NCBI GenBank assembly: GCA_020633795.1
Contig: JACKCX010000008.1
Coordinates: forward strand, 1 to 56,508
DNA from: Erysipelotrichaceae bacterium
Lineage (GTDB): Bacteria > Bacillota_I > Bacilli_A > RFN20 > CAG-826
Direction of reading: 5' to 3'
Length of the DNA stretch: 56,508 nucleotides
In this document: positions 1-10,734 of the stretch, piece after piece
Layout: each line of letters opens with the position of its first letter
Numbering within the stretch: position 1 is the stretch's first letter
The notes under the pieces: model-generated
What the model saw: only the letters and a program-made list of their open reading frames with translations
What the model was told of the DNA's origin: nothing
Database searches by the model: none
Program-made: the position numbers and the translations under genes

Positions 1-211
1 CAATCTTAATCACACCACCACCGATAGCGTAAAGATATCGACGTCCGTCCATCTCAATGACCATTTTGCTAATGGATAAAGACGAAACTAAAGGGGCGTG
101 TCCTGGCAAGATGCCTAAAAGATATTTATCGGAACGAACTTCCAAAAAGGAAGCATTCGTTTTGAGATAATGACCATAAGGAGTAAAAATATCAAGGACA
201 AAGGTTTTCAT
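1..211 (-). CDS. atpC: F-type ATP synthase epsilon subunit, 3' end outside window
   Basis: Partial gene: the ATG is at 209-211 and the frame stays open to the window edge, giving about 70 residues. The translation begins MKTFVLDIFTPYGHYL and includes LGILPGHAPLVSSL, the typical N-terminal beta-sandwich signature of F1 epsilon (the PGHAPL turn). Epsilon sits on the central stalk, linking gamma to the c-ring, and inhibits ATP hydrolysis. It starts one base after the atpD stop, so it is the last gene of the atp operon and is probably translationally coupled. The C-terminal helical domain cannot be judged. Confidence 0.93.
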   Translation of the reverse strand, partial: MKTFVLDIFTPYGHYLKTNASFLEVRSDKYLLGILPGHAPLVSSLSISKMVIEMDGRRYLYAIGGGVIKI

Positions 212-212
212 T

Positions 213-2473
<2,261 letters not shown>

Positions 2474-2481
2474 ATATCCTC

Positions 2482-3996
2482 TTAGGCTTTCTGATTGTTA
2501 ATATCGAAGAATTCTTGCACGGCGAGGAGGAGTTGCTTTTCCGTTGCTCCGGTAATTTCTTTTTTGGTGCGAATGTCTTCTAAGAGATTCTTATAAGAAG
2601 ATTTGACATAGCGATAAGCGTCGTTAAGAGCGCTGCGCACTTTATCGAGAGTAACAGTGTCTAAAAAACCATTTTTGGCGACAAACAACTCAAAGACTTC
2701 ATGTTCTAAAGAATAGGGTTGATATTGTCCCTGACGCAAGACTTGCATGAGCACTTCACCATGTTTTAAGATTTTGACTGTGCTCGCATCGAGGTCACTA
2801 CCAAACTGCGCAAATGATTTCATTTCATTGAAGCTCGCTAAATCAATTTTTAATGATCCAGTCACTTGTTTCATGGCTTTATATTGGGCATCGCCACCGA
2901 CACGAGAAACCGAGAAACCACTATCAATAGCTGGTCTTTGACCAGCATTAAATAAATCGGCAATCAAGAAGATTTGCCCATCCGTGATTGAGATGACATT
3001 GGTAGGAATATAGGCCGAAATATCGCCTGATTGCGTTTCAACAATTGGAAGAGCGGTCATTGAACCACCTCCAAATTTATCATCGAGTTTACAAGCTCTT
3101 TCTAAAAGACGACTATGGAGATAGAAAACATCGCCTGGATAAGCTTCACGACCGGGAGATCTCTTTAATAAAAGAGACAAGGCACGATACGCTACGGCAT
3201 GCTTGCTGAGATCATCGTAAACAACTAAGACATCTTTGCCTTGATTCATCCACTCTTCACCCATCGCGCATCCTGCATAAGGAGCAATATAGAGTAAAGG
3301 AGCTGGTTCACTAGCAGTGGCAGCCACGACCACGGTATAATCCATGGCTTTATATTTCTTTAGACGATCAACAATCTGAGCGACCGTTGAATTCTTTTGA
3401 CCGATAGCGACATAAATACAGATAACATCTTTACCTTTTTGGTTGATGATCGTATCAATTGCAATCGCTGTTTTACCAATCTGGCGATCGCCAATAATTA
3501 ATTCACGTTGTCCACGACCAATTGGAATCATCGAGTCAATGGCTTTGATACCTGTTTCGAGAGGAGTATCCACTCTTTTGCGCGTGATAACACCAGGAGC
3601 GATAACTTCAATAGGACGTGTCTTATTTGTGGAGATATCACCTAATCCATCAATGGGTTGACCGAGAGCGTTCACTACTCGTCCCAGCATGGCATCCCCA
3701 ACGGGAACTTCCATCACTTGTTTGGTGCGCTTAACAGTGTCACCTTCCTTGATGAGTGTATCATCTCCCAAAAGAACAACTCCGACTTGGTCAGTTTCTA
3801 AATTCATCACCATTCCATAGATGTCATGAGGGAAAAGTAAAAGCTCACCAAGCATAGCTTGATCAAGACCATAGACGACGGCGATGCCATCCCCTACCGT
3901 GACGACAATTCCCACATCACTACTCTCGATTTCGTGATGGTAATTTTTAATTTGTTCTTTAATGAGAGCACTAATTTCATTAGCGTTAATTTTCAT
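2482..3996 (-). CDS. atpA: F-type ATP synthase alpha subunit
   Basis: Non-catalytic nucleotide-binding subunit of F1, 504 residues. Visible features are the P-loop region [19 protein letters not shown], the arginine-finger region [10 protein letters not shown], and the C-terminal helical domain ending [11 protein letters not shown]. The N-terminus ([20 protein letters not shown]) should contact delta. The start codon overlaps the end of atpH by 11 bp. The strong AGGAGGGT ribosome site lies inside atpH, implying coupled translation. Confidence 0.98.
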   Translation of the reverse strand: MKINANEISALIKEQIKNYHHEIESSDVGIVVTVGDGIAVVYGLDQAMLGELLLFPHDIYGMVMNLETDQVGVVLLGDDTLIKEGDTVKRTKQVMEVPVGDAMLGRVVNALGQPIDGLGDISTNKTRPIEVIAPGVITRKRVDTPLETGIKAIDSMIPIGRGQRELIIGDRQIGKTAIAIDTIINQKGKDVICIYVAIGQKNSTVAQIVDRLKKYKAMDYTVVVAATASEPAPLLYIAPYAGCAMGEEWMNQGKDVLVVYDDLSKHAVAYRALSLLLKRSPGREAYPGDVFYLHSRLLERACKLDDKFGGGSMTALPIVETQSGDISAYIPTNVISITDGQIFLIADLFNAGQRPAIDSGFSVSRVGGDAQYKAMKQVTGSLKIDLASFNEMKSFAQFGSDLDASTVKILKHGEVLMQVLRQGQYQPYSLEHEVFELFVAKNGFLDTVTLDKVRSALNDAYRYVKSSYKNLLEDIRTKKEITGATEKQLLLAVQEFFDINNQKA

Positions 3997-4537
3997 TGAA
4001 GTGACCCTCCTTTCCTAAAAGGCTCGATTTCATTTTTTCAATTTGATTGCTGATTGATCCATCATAGATTCGTCCATCAATCACCACTTTTACTCCTCCA
4101 ATTAAGGTGGAATCAAGATGATTGGTGAGTTCAACATTACAGTGTTCAATCTTGGAGATTTTAGCTTCGATCTGGCTCTTAACTTTTTCATCGAGAGGAA
4201 TCGTGGAATAAACGAGTCCTTCTTTGATGCCCCGCTCTTCGTTACAAAAAGAATTAAAACTATCGAAAATGTCGAATAGATAACGAGCGCGATTATTGGT
4301 GATGACAATCTTGATGAGATTAACAATTTCATCATCGATGTTCACTAAAGTTTGGCTGACGATATGGAGACGCTGAGAAAGAGGAAGAAAAGCGGAGTCA
4401 AGAACGGTGACAAAATCAGCGTTCTGTTTAAAAACACTTCTTAATTCCTTTAATTGGGCTTGATATTCCAAAACCTTGTTCTGCTCAAGAGCAAGGGAGA
4501 ACAAAGCTAATCCATAACGTGAGGCAATTTCGTTCAT
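3986..4537 (-). CDS. atpH: F-type ATP synthase delta subunit
   Basis: Peripheral-stalk subunit (OSCP family), 183 residues. The N-terminus [20 protein letters not shown] is the helical bundle that binds alpha. The C-terminus contains the family segment [20 protein letters not shown]. It starts 3 bp after atpF, and its end overlaps atpA. Length and order are normal. Sequence divergence is high, as usual for delta. Confidence 0.95.
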   Translation of the reverse strand: MNEIASRYGLALFSLALEQNKVLEYQAQLKELRSVFKQNADFVTVLDSAFLPLSQRLHIVSQTLVNIDDEIVNLIKIVITNNRARYLFDIFDSFNSFCNEERGIKEGLVYSTIPLDEKVKSQIEAKISKIEHCNVELTNHLDSTLIGGVKVVIDGRIYDGSISNQIEKMKSSLLGKEGHFNEN

Positions 4538-4540
4538 ACT

Positions 4541-5086
4541 TTAATCCAATTTCTTAATAAAATCTTCGGCTAATTTAGCGTTATCTTCTTCATTGACTTC
4601 ACGCTTCAAAATTTCACGTGAGGCCGCTAAAGCGACATCGACCATTTCTTCATGAACAGCCTGAAGAGTTTCTTGACGAGAACGCTCGATATCGAGTTCA
4701 GCGTCTTTCTTCATCTGTTTAATTTCGCCTTTGGTCTCTTCGACGAGATCAGCGCGCTGTTTGAGAGCTTCTTTATTGGCTTTTTCGATGATCGTTGAGG
4801 CTTCTTTTTTACTCGCTAAAATCATGTCATTTGATTGTTTGACATTTTGTTCAGCGATAACCTTATTCTTTTCGCTATCGGTAATATTTGATTCGATATA
4901 ATCTGCTCTTTTTTTGAGCATTTTCTTCACAGGTTTATAAGCAAAATAAACGACGACGAGAATTAAAATAATCGTCGCGCAAAGTTGCACCACAAAAGAA
5001 AATAGATTGGGAACCAATTTTTCCGCGATAGATTGAAGTTCACCAGCGATATCGGAGAACATCAAAAAGTTAATACCATAAATCAT
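4541..5086 (-). CDS. atpF: F-type ATP synthase b subunit
   Basis: Peripheral stalk, 181 residues. One hydrophobic helix near residues 30-52 (FSFVVQLCATIILILVVVYF) is followed by a long charged amphipathic helix rich in K, E, A and Q that would form the right-handed coiled coil with the second b. The N-terminal extension of about 28 residues before the membrane helix is somewhat long. The start is supported by AAGGAG nine bases before the ATG. It lies between atpE and atpH. Confidence 0.95.
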   Translation of the reverse strand: MIYGINFLMFSDIAGELQSIAEKLVPNLFSFVVQLCATIILILVVVYFAYKPVKKMLKKRADYIESNITDSEKNKVIAEQNVKQSNDMILASKKEASTIIEKANKEALKQRADLVEETKGEIKQMKKDAELDIERSRQETLQAVHEEMVDVALAASREILKREVNEEDNAKLAEDFIKKLD

Positions 5087-5101
5087 GATTTTTTCTCCTT
5101 A

Positions 5102-5323
5102 TTAGCCACCGATTTTGAATAAGCAAAGAATTGAGATGAGAAGCGAATAAATAGCTGTCGTTTCAACGAGTGCACAAGCCAAAATCATCGTGCTACGAAT
5201 TTTGCTGGCGCCTTCGGGATTACGAGAAATTCCGTCGATGGCGTGAGCGCAAACTAAACCTTCGCCAAGAGCACTTGGCATAACGCCTAAAACGGCGATA
5301 GCAGCTGCGAGATATGTATCCAT
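5102..5323 (-). CDS. atpE: F-type ATP synthase c subunit, probably Na+-type
   Basis: Rotor-ring proteolipid, 73 residues, with two membrane helices joined by the polar loop SRNPEGASK (family form RQPE). The ion site in helix 2 reads ALVETTAIYS, with carboxylate E54 followed by T55, T56 and Y59. Helix 1 has a second carboxylate, E21, where Na+ rings of the Ilyobacter type have Gln32; the numbering offset of 11 is the same for both sites. E plus S/T-T plus Y is the known Na+ ligand set. A pair of glutamates is known from two-carboxylate Na+ rings such as that of Fusobacterium. Ion choice is inferred, not shown. GGAGG precedes the ATG. Confidence 0.96.
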   Translation of the reverse strand: MDTYLAAAIAVLGVMPSALGEGLVCAHAIDGISRNPEGASKIRSTMILACALVETTAIYSLLISILCLFKIGG

Positions 5324-5324
5324 A

Positions 5325-6083
5325 TTATTGTCCTCCTTTCCTTGATAATTCTATAGTAGAAGACAAACTTTCATCATCTTCAGGAATCTCTTGTCCGATG
5401 AATATCGTCGTTAAAGAGATAAACACAATCGTCTGAATCAATCCCGCAAAGAGATCAAAGTAGGCATGTAATACTGGCGTGATGAGAGGAGCGATAAACA
5501 TTCCGCTCCATGGCTCAGCAATCAAACTGCCGAATATCAAGGTGGAAAGATTTTCGAGCCCATAATAGATAATGCTCATCAAAGCCCATCCTGCGATAGC
5601 GTTGCCGAATAAACGGAGAGTCAGCGATAATAAGGGAGCCCACATTGAGAGAAGATTAACCGGTAAAAAGACAGGAATTGGTTCGATGTAGCGCTTAAAG
5701 TATCGCCATTTTGTAAAGCGAATCGAAATGATATGAATACCGAGGAAAGAAATCAATCCAAGGGAAAGAGGAACAGCCATATTTGTCACTGGTGAAGGCA
5801 AACCTGTCAAGCCAAAGATAAAAGCGAGAAAGAGATATGAGGCTATTGCCATCACAAACGCTCCCATACCAGGCAATTTGGTGCCAACAATATCACGAGC
5901 AAAATTGTCAAAATACTCCACCCCTATTTCTGTGACTAAAAGAAGTCCTTTTGGTCGCTTCAAAGGATTCTGAAAATGAGCCATAATGCCAATGATAATC
6001 GCTAAGATAATGATGATAGTCATCACGATTAAGGAAGAGATGACTTCAGCGGATAGATCAATGTCCCAAAAATTATCAAACAT
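5325..6083 (-). CDS. atpB: F-type ATP synthase a subunit
   Basis: Stator channel subunit, about 252 residues, with five to six membrane helices. The essential arginine lies in LLSLTLRLFGNAIAG. The late helix pair reads HAYFDLFAGLIQTIVFISLT, the usual ion half-channel. I place the start at the ATG 6081-6083 (MFDNFWDIDLS), because GAGAGG lies eight bases before it. The GTG nine bases upstream would overlap that ribosome site. It overlaps the AtpI-like gene by 8 bp and is followed directly by atpE. Confidence 0.95.
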   Translation of the reverse strand: MFDNFWDIDLSAEVISSLIVMTIIIILAIIIGIMAHFQNPLKRPKGLLLVTEIGVEYFDNFARDIVGTKLPGMGAFVMAIASYLFLAFIFGLTGLPSPVTNMAVPLSLGLISFLGIHIISIRFTKWRYFKRYIEPIPVFLPVNLLSMWAPLLSLTLRLFGNAIAGWALMSIIYYGLENLSTLIFGSLIAEPWSGMFIAPLITPVLHAYFDLFAGLIQTIVFISLTTIFIGQEIPEDDESLSSTIELSRKGGQ

Positions 6084-6480
6084 TGATGTCACCTCTCTTC
6101 TTTTTTAAGGTGAGAATTAATAAGACAACAAGGGGCAATAAATAGCCACCCATAATCGCGAAGATATTAAGGATTTTAATCTGTAACTGATAATATAAAT
6201 AGGCCGCTAACAACATCGCGGCTAACAAAGCAATGATGCGAGCGATAGCGACGATAATACTTCCGATTGAATGATGGGTTTCTAGTTCTTTTTTCTCAAT
6301 TAAAGCCAGGACGAAATAACTCATTATGCCAATCGATCCACCCAAAATAATTCCTAAGGGAATATCGATATAGCCAACGAAAAACAACCAGCTCGTCATC
6401 ACTAATAAAACAAATAGACTTATTAATGACCATAGCGATACTTGATAATAAATATTTAGATTCAAATATCTTTCTTTCAT
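6076..6480 (-). CDS. AtpI-like small membrane protein of the atp operon
   Basis: 134 residues from the ATG at 6478-6480 (MKERYLNLNIYYQ). Four hydrophobic segments are visible: roughly residues 13-33, 36-58, 70-92 and 100-122. A KKKRGD tail follows. The position between pfp and atpB, where AtpI normally lies, and the four-helix profile suggest the AtpI (c-ring assembly) role, but sequence similarity to AtpI is not obvious by eye. The frame is open 20 codons further upstream, into pfp; that longer start is unlikely. It begins 2 bp after the pfp stop. Confidence 0.75.
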   Translation of the reverse strand: MKERYLNLNIYYQVSLWSLISLFVLLVMTSWLFFVGYIDIPLGIILGGSIGIMSYFVLALIEKKELETHHSIGSIIVAIARIIALLAAMLLAAYLYYQLQIKILNIFAIMGGYLLPLVVLLILTLKKKRGDINV

Positions 6481-6482
6481 GG

Positions 6483-7694
6483 TTATTCCTTGGGAGCAAT
6501 CCTCTTTAATCTTGTCACTTCGGCAATGCCGTTTTGACATTTTAAAGTCACTTCTCCTTCAATTAGAGGGGAGAGATATTCGCGGAAAGAGTCATCCATA
6601 CGAGTGTTGTCACACATCATAGAAAGAGGAATGCGCGCTTCAGCGTTAGCAATCTTGCTCAAATCAGCGAGTTCATAATTGATGATATAAGGATGAGTGG
6701 AAATACGTTTAAAAATAATCATTTTACCTGTGATGCGTTGCAAAGCAGTTTGCACCGCGATTTCACCAGTGCGAATCGCTTCATTTCGATCAGTTAAGGA
6801 AATAAAAGCCGGGAAAGCTCTTTGCGTTAAAGATAGTTCGACCGAACGAGTGGGAAGATTAAGGCGATCTTCGACGATATTGCATAAGTCAGCGGCTGCA
6901 CCACCTAATTGGGCGTGGCCAAAACCATCGACACGGACGTGCGACATATCACGAGGAAATTGAATGCCTTCGGAAATCGCCACTAAAGCGTAACCAACGC
7001 GATCATAAACTTCTTTGACATCGACAAGAAATTGTTCAAGGTCAAAAGGACGTTCAGGGATATAGAAAAGATGAGGTCGAGTATCTTCTGGCAATAAATC
7101 AGGAGCGGCCGTAAGCCAACCCGCATTACGACCCATAATTTCGATAATATGAATTTTGCCTTTTTTAAAACATTTAGCATCCATCGCAAATCCGTTGATA
7201 GCGTTGATGACAAACTTGGCCGCGCTCGGAAAGCCGAGAGAATGGTCGGTGCACGCTAAATCATTATCAATTGTTTTTGGAACACCGACGACGATAATAT
7301 CAAGATTTAATTCTTTAACTAAAAGAGAAAGCTTATAACAGGTATCCATCGAATCGTTACCACCATTGACAAAGACATATTTAATTTCATGTTTCTTTAA
7401 ATTTTCAATTATCTTCATGTATGTTTCATCATGAAAATCCTTAGGGAGTTTTCTTCTCGTGGTGCCGAGAATAGAACCCGGAGTCTGAAGAAGCAATTCA
7501 ATTTGGTCATTATCTTCGAGACCTAAATCAATAAGGTCGTCATCAATCAAGCCTTCGATGCCGTGTTGCGAGCCGAAAATGTGAGTAATTTCTTCTGGAT
7601 GTCTTTTTCCTTCTAAAATTGCTCCATACAAAGAAGAGTTAATCACCGATGTTGGTCCGCCTGATTGAATATATACCATGTTTGTTTGTTTCAT
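6483..7694 (-). CDS. pfp: 6-phosphofructokinase, probably pyrophosphate-dependent
   Basis: Glycolytic phosphorylation of fructose 6-phosphate; 403 residues, PFK family. The segment PKTIDND has Lys where ATP enzymes have Gly (PGTIDND), and the phosphoryl-donor loop reads GGNDSMDT rather than GGDGS. Both are marks of the PPi-type clade, so PPi is inferred as donor. MGRNAGW, the sugar-phosphate segment, is intact. AAGGA precedes the ATG. It is the first gene of the atp operon, reading into the AtpI-like gene with a 2 bp gap. A donor mixture (ATP/PPi) cannot be excluded. Confidence 0.88.
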   Translation of the reverse strand: MKQTNMVYIQSGGPTSVINSSLYGAILEGKRHPEEITHIFGSQHGIEGLIDDDLIDLGLEDNDQIELLLQTPGSILGTTRRKLPKDFHDETYMKIIENLKKHEIKYVFVNGGNDSMDTCYKLSLLVKELNLDIIVVGVPKTIDNDLACTDHSLGFPSAAKFVINAINGFAMDAKCFKKGKIHIIEIMGRNAGWLTAAPDLLPEDTRPHLFYIPERPFDLEQFLVDVKEVYDRVGYALVAISEGIQFPRDMSHVRVDGFGHAQLGGAAADLCNIVEDRLNLPTRSVELSLTQRAFPAFISLTDRNEAIRTGEIAVQTALQRITGKMIIFKRISTHPYIINYELADLSKIANAEARIPLSMMCDNTRMDDSFREYLSPLIEGEVTLKCQNGIAEVTRLKRIAPKE

Positions 7695-7724
7695 ATATCT
7701 TTTTCCTTTATCTTACTAGGTAAT

Positions 7725-7753
7725 ATTATCGTAATATTCCCCACAAATTTCAA
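7725..7753 (-). promoter_or_regulatory. Promoter of the pfp-atp operon
   Basis: On the minus strand TTGAAA (7748-7753) is followed by 17 bases and GATAAT (7725-7730). The predicted start is near 7718, giving a leader of about 24 bases with AAGGA before the pfp ATG. This is the only good sigma-A-type site seen upstream of the operon. Confidence 0.65.
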
Positions 7754-7857
7754 TAGAAACAGGTCGCGGAGCCTTTTTATCGAGAAAGAGAAATAACATT
7801 TTTCTTTCCTTATTATTCGATAAGAGGAAGAGATGAAGAAGATTGTGATGATTTTAT

Positions 7858-7886
7858 TTGCATAATGACGCTCCGTTATATAAAAT
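7858..7886 (+). promoter_or_regulatory. Promoter of the uridine-kinase-like gene
   Basis: TTGCAT (7858-7863), 17 bases, TAAAAT (7881-7886), then a leader of about 28 bases carrying a perfect AAGGAGG before the ATG at 7922. It diverges from the pfp promoter; nothing else is visible in this 227-base gap. Confidence 0.55.
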
Positions 7887-7921
7887 CAATGTGCTAGTTT
7901 TATATCTAAGGAGGCAATAAT

Positions 7922-9562
7922 ATGTCATTTAATGTGACCTTTAATCAGGAAACAAAAACATACGATAAACCAGTTAGCGTGCTAGAAGTCGTCGGGGACA
8001 ACCGCGATTATATCTGCGCTTATGTTAACAAGAGAGTCCGCGAATTAACTTATTCCATCAATAAGGATTCAGTCGTCGTCCCTCTCACCGTCAAAGACCG
8101 TGATGCCAAATCATCATACGAAGCATCACTTCGTTTTTTAGTGGCGATGGCCATGCGCAACATCCATCCCGAACTCGAGATTCGTTTTTCTTATAACGTC
8201 TCTCGTTCTATTTTCATGCAAATTCTCACTCCTGGGGTGAGTAGTACCAATTCAATGGTCAAAGATTTGATTGATGAAATGAACAAAATCATCGAACAAG
8301 ATCTTCCTTTAGTGAGAAGTATTGTCAGCAAAGAAGAAGCTGGCCGCATTTTCACTGATGAAGGTTATAAAGATAAGGTTGATATCTTAGAGTATCGCCC
8401 AGAGAAAACCGCTCATATTTATAATTGCAATGGATACATTAATTACATGTATAACCGCATGGTTCCATCCACGGGTTATATTAGAAAATGGAATATTAAA
8501 TTCTATCATCCTGGCATTATCATTCAATATCCTCGACCTGAGTGTAATGGCGAGATCCCTCCCTTTGAAGATGCCCCGACTTTTGGAAAGACTTTAAAGC
8601 GCGCTCATCAATGGGCTAAAGCGACGGGTGGCGACACCATCGTTGGTATCAACAAGCGCATTGAAGAAGGCAGTCCAATTGATTTCATTAATTTATGTGA
8701 GCATAAACACAATCAACAATTCTGCGAATTAGGCGATATGATTGAAAACGATAAAGAGAGCATTCGTCTCATCTGCATCGCTGGTCCTTCCTCTTCGGGA
8801 AAAACGACTTTTGCCAATCGCTTAAGAATTGAACTTCTCTCTCGTGGCATCAGTCCTATTCGCATTTCAATGGATGATTATTATCGTCCTAAAAACGAAG
8901 CTCCAAAAGATGCTGATGGCAACCCTGATTTAGAATCAGTTGATGCTTTAGATATCGAAACCTTTAACCAAAACATCTCCGATTTAATTTGTGGTATGTC
9001 CGTCGATTTACCTAAGTTTGATTTTAAAGTTGGTCATCGTGTCAAAGGTCGAACCTTAAAAGTCGATTCTGATCAGCCAATTATTATCGAAGGTATTCAT
9101 GCTTTAAATGAGAGAATGACAGCTTCCATTCCTAGCCATCAAAAATTTAAGATTTTCATTGCTCCACAAGCTCAAGTCAATATCGATAATCACAACCCTC
9201 TTTCTTTAACTGACTTACGTCTTTTAAGAAGAATTGTTCGCGATTACCAATTCCGCGGGAGCAGTGCGATTGAAACAATGTCGATGTGGTCGAGCGTCCG
9301 ACGTGGCGAATTCAAATGGATTTACAATACTCAAGAAGGGGCTAACTATGTTTTCAATTCCTTTCTCACCTATGAGTTAAGTTGCATGAGAAAATATGCT
9401 CTTCCTCTTTTGGAGGTTATCGATGTTGAAAGCGAATACTTCCCTATCGCCGAGCGTCTTATTCGAATGTTAAAATTCTTTGAAGATATGCCAGATGAAT
9501 GGGTACCATGCAATTCCTTAATGCGTGAATTTATCGGTGGTTCTTGTTACGCTGATGTGTGA
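7922..9562 (+). CDS. Uridine kinase-like P-loop protein with TGS/ThrRS-like N-terminus
   Basis: 546 residues. The C-terminal half is a phosphoribulokinase/uridine kinase-family P-loop domain: Walker A AGPSSSGKTTFANRL near residue 290, then RISMDDYYRPK, PKFDFKVGHR and IIIEGIHALNE. The N-terminal half resembles the TGS plus second additional domain of threonyl-tRNA synthetases. It has no catalytic synthetase core. This two-part architecture is known in Firmicutes as a nucleoside-kinase-like protein of uncertain substrate. It is a single-gene unit with its own promoter and terminator. Confidence 0.82.
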   Translation: MSFNVTFNQETKTYDKPVSVLEVVGDNRDYICAYVNKRVRELTYSINKDSVVVPLTVKDRDAKSSYEASLRFLVAMAMRNIHPELEIRFSYNVSRSIFMQILTPGVSSTNSMVKDLIDEMNKIIEQDLPLVRSIVSKEEAGRIFTDEGYKDKVDILEYRPEKTAHIYNCNGYINYMYNRMVPSTGYIRKWNIKFYHPGIIIQYPRPECNGEIPPFEDAPTFGKTLKRAHQWAKATGGDTIVGINKRIEEGSPIDFINLCEHKHNQQFCELGDMIENDKESIRLICIAGPSSSGKTTFANRLRIELLSRGISPIRISMDDYYRPKNEAPKDADGNPDLESVDALDIETFNQNISDLICGMSVDLPKFDFKVGHRVKGRTLKVDSDQPIIIEGIHALNERMTASIPSHQKFKIFIAPQAQVNIDNHNPLSLTDLRLLRRIVRDYQFRGSSAIETMSMWSSVRRGEFKWIYNTQEGANYVFNSFLTYELSCMRKYALPLLEVIDVESEYFPIAERLIRMLKFFEDMPDEWVPCNSLMREFIGGSCYADV

Positions 9563-9589
9563 TAACAGCTAAGAAAACAAAAAAATAAA

Positions 9590-9612
9590 GGGAACTATTA
9601 GTTCCCTTTTTT
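9590..9612. terminator. Bidirectional Rho-independent terminator
   Basis: GGGAACTA and TAGTTCCC form an 8-bp stem around a single T (9590-9606), with TTTTTT on the plus side and an A-rich run (9576-9588) giving U's on the minus side. It ends the uridine-kinase-like gene and also the minus-strand DUF5677-like gene, whose TAA stop lies inside the stem. Confidence 0.85.
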
Positions 9613-10734
9613 CTTATTCTTTTCTTGCCAAGCTTTAAAGTTACTGGCTTCTCGCTTATGGATATTGACCAATTGAGCATAATAGACATTGCGCATGGTT
9701 TCGTAGCGTTTCATCTGCTCTTCGCTCACGCACTTAGAGAATAAAGAGACAAAGACTTTTTCGAGGCGGAAGAATGATTCATACAAACTGAGCAATGTCA
9801 CATAGTAGAAGTATTCTTTTTTTGAATAGATGAGCATCGGAGTGCTATGGATGATTTCTGAGCTCATCTCGTAACGAGTAGCGTACATCGATAAACCCGC
9901 TATTTTTTCTAATCCGTCGCGGAAATTGAGTTTATAAGATGGATCATCTTTGAATTCTTTAATGCCATAAAGCCATCCATATTCAATGTATTTTTTAATG
10001 TCCTTGCTCTTGAGATCGTATTGTTTCATCTCTTCTTTCATGTCGTTGAAAATCGCGGTCTGCTTTTCTTTATCATCCATCACATCTTTAAAAGCGATAC
10101 CATATTGCATATGCTTCAAATAAATATTGATGAGGGGAGAACCAAAATGCTCCAATAAAATCAATGTACATTCACATTCATGGAGTGTTCGCCAGGAAGA
10201 AAAAGCCTCGGTTTCGAAACCTTCAACTAAGAGAGAAAGTGAACATTTCGCAATGCTCAACGACTTCGACAAAAGATCAGTAATCAATGTCGAAGCTGGA
10301 TCATTTTTGTCATATTTTTGTAAGATATTTAAAGTGAAATTAAGATAGACATTAAGCGAAGAGATAGGGGGAAAATAAGAATTGGTAACCCGCTTTTCTT
10401 GGTGTTGAAATTTCGAGAGAGTTAAATACTTATCAGCGACGATCGAGGCCATCGATGATTTGATATTATCACTGTTCTTAAATTCTTCAATTTGTTCAGG
10501 AGTGCGAATTGCCACACTATAAATAAATTCACCCACACAATATTCGATAATCTCAATGGAATTAACGCTGACAATTGATTCAAAAGCGGAAATTTCCGAG
10601 AGTTGAGAGATCGCTTCAATAGCGATGAGATAAACATCGTAAATATAATCCTTATCCACCGAAGAAGGAACCTTGAGAAATTCAATAATCTTATCGGTTT
10701 GTTCATGGCTTAGCGCCACTATTTTATTAGTCAA
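9598..10734 (-). CDS. DUF5677-like protein of unknown function
   Basis: 378 residues, soluble, mainly helical, no signal peptide. The core EGFETEAFSSWRTLHECECT resembles the conserved segment of DUF5677 proteins, whose role is unknown. The last residues are lysine-rich (QEKNKKKGN). The start is a TTG at 10732-10734 with GGGAGG nine bases before it, so the unusual codon is well supported. It overlaps the end of addA by 8 bp, so it is the last gene of the addB-addA unit. The link to recombination repair is positional only. Confidence 0.6.
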   Translation of the reverse strand: MTNKIVALSHEQTDKIIEFLKVPSSVDKDYIYDVYLIAIEAISQLSEISAFESIVSVNSIEIIEYCVGEFIYSVAIRTPEQIEEFKNSDNIKSSMASIVADKYLTLSKFQHQEKRVTNSYFPPISSLNVYLNFTLNILQKYDKNDPASTLITDLLSKSLSIAKCSLSLLVEGFETEAFSSWRTLHECECTLILLEHFGSPLINIYLKHMQYGIAFKDVMDDKEKQTAIFNDMKEEMKQYDLKSKDIKKYIEYGWLYGIKEFKDDPSYKLNFRDGLEKIAGLSMYATRYEMSSEIIHSTPMLIYSKKEYFYYVTLLSLYESFFRLEKVFVSLFSKCVSEEQMKRYETMRNVYYAQLVNIHKREASNFKAWQEKNKKKGN

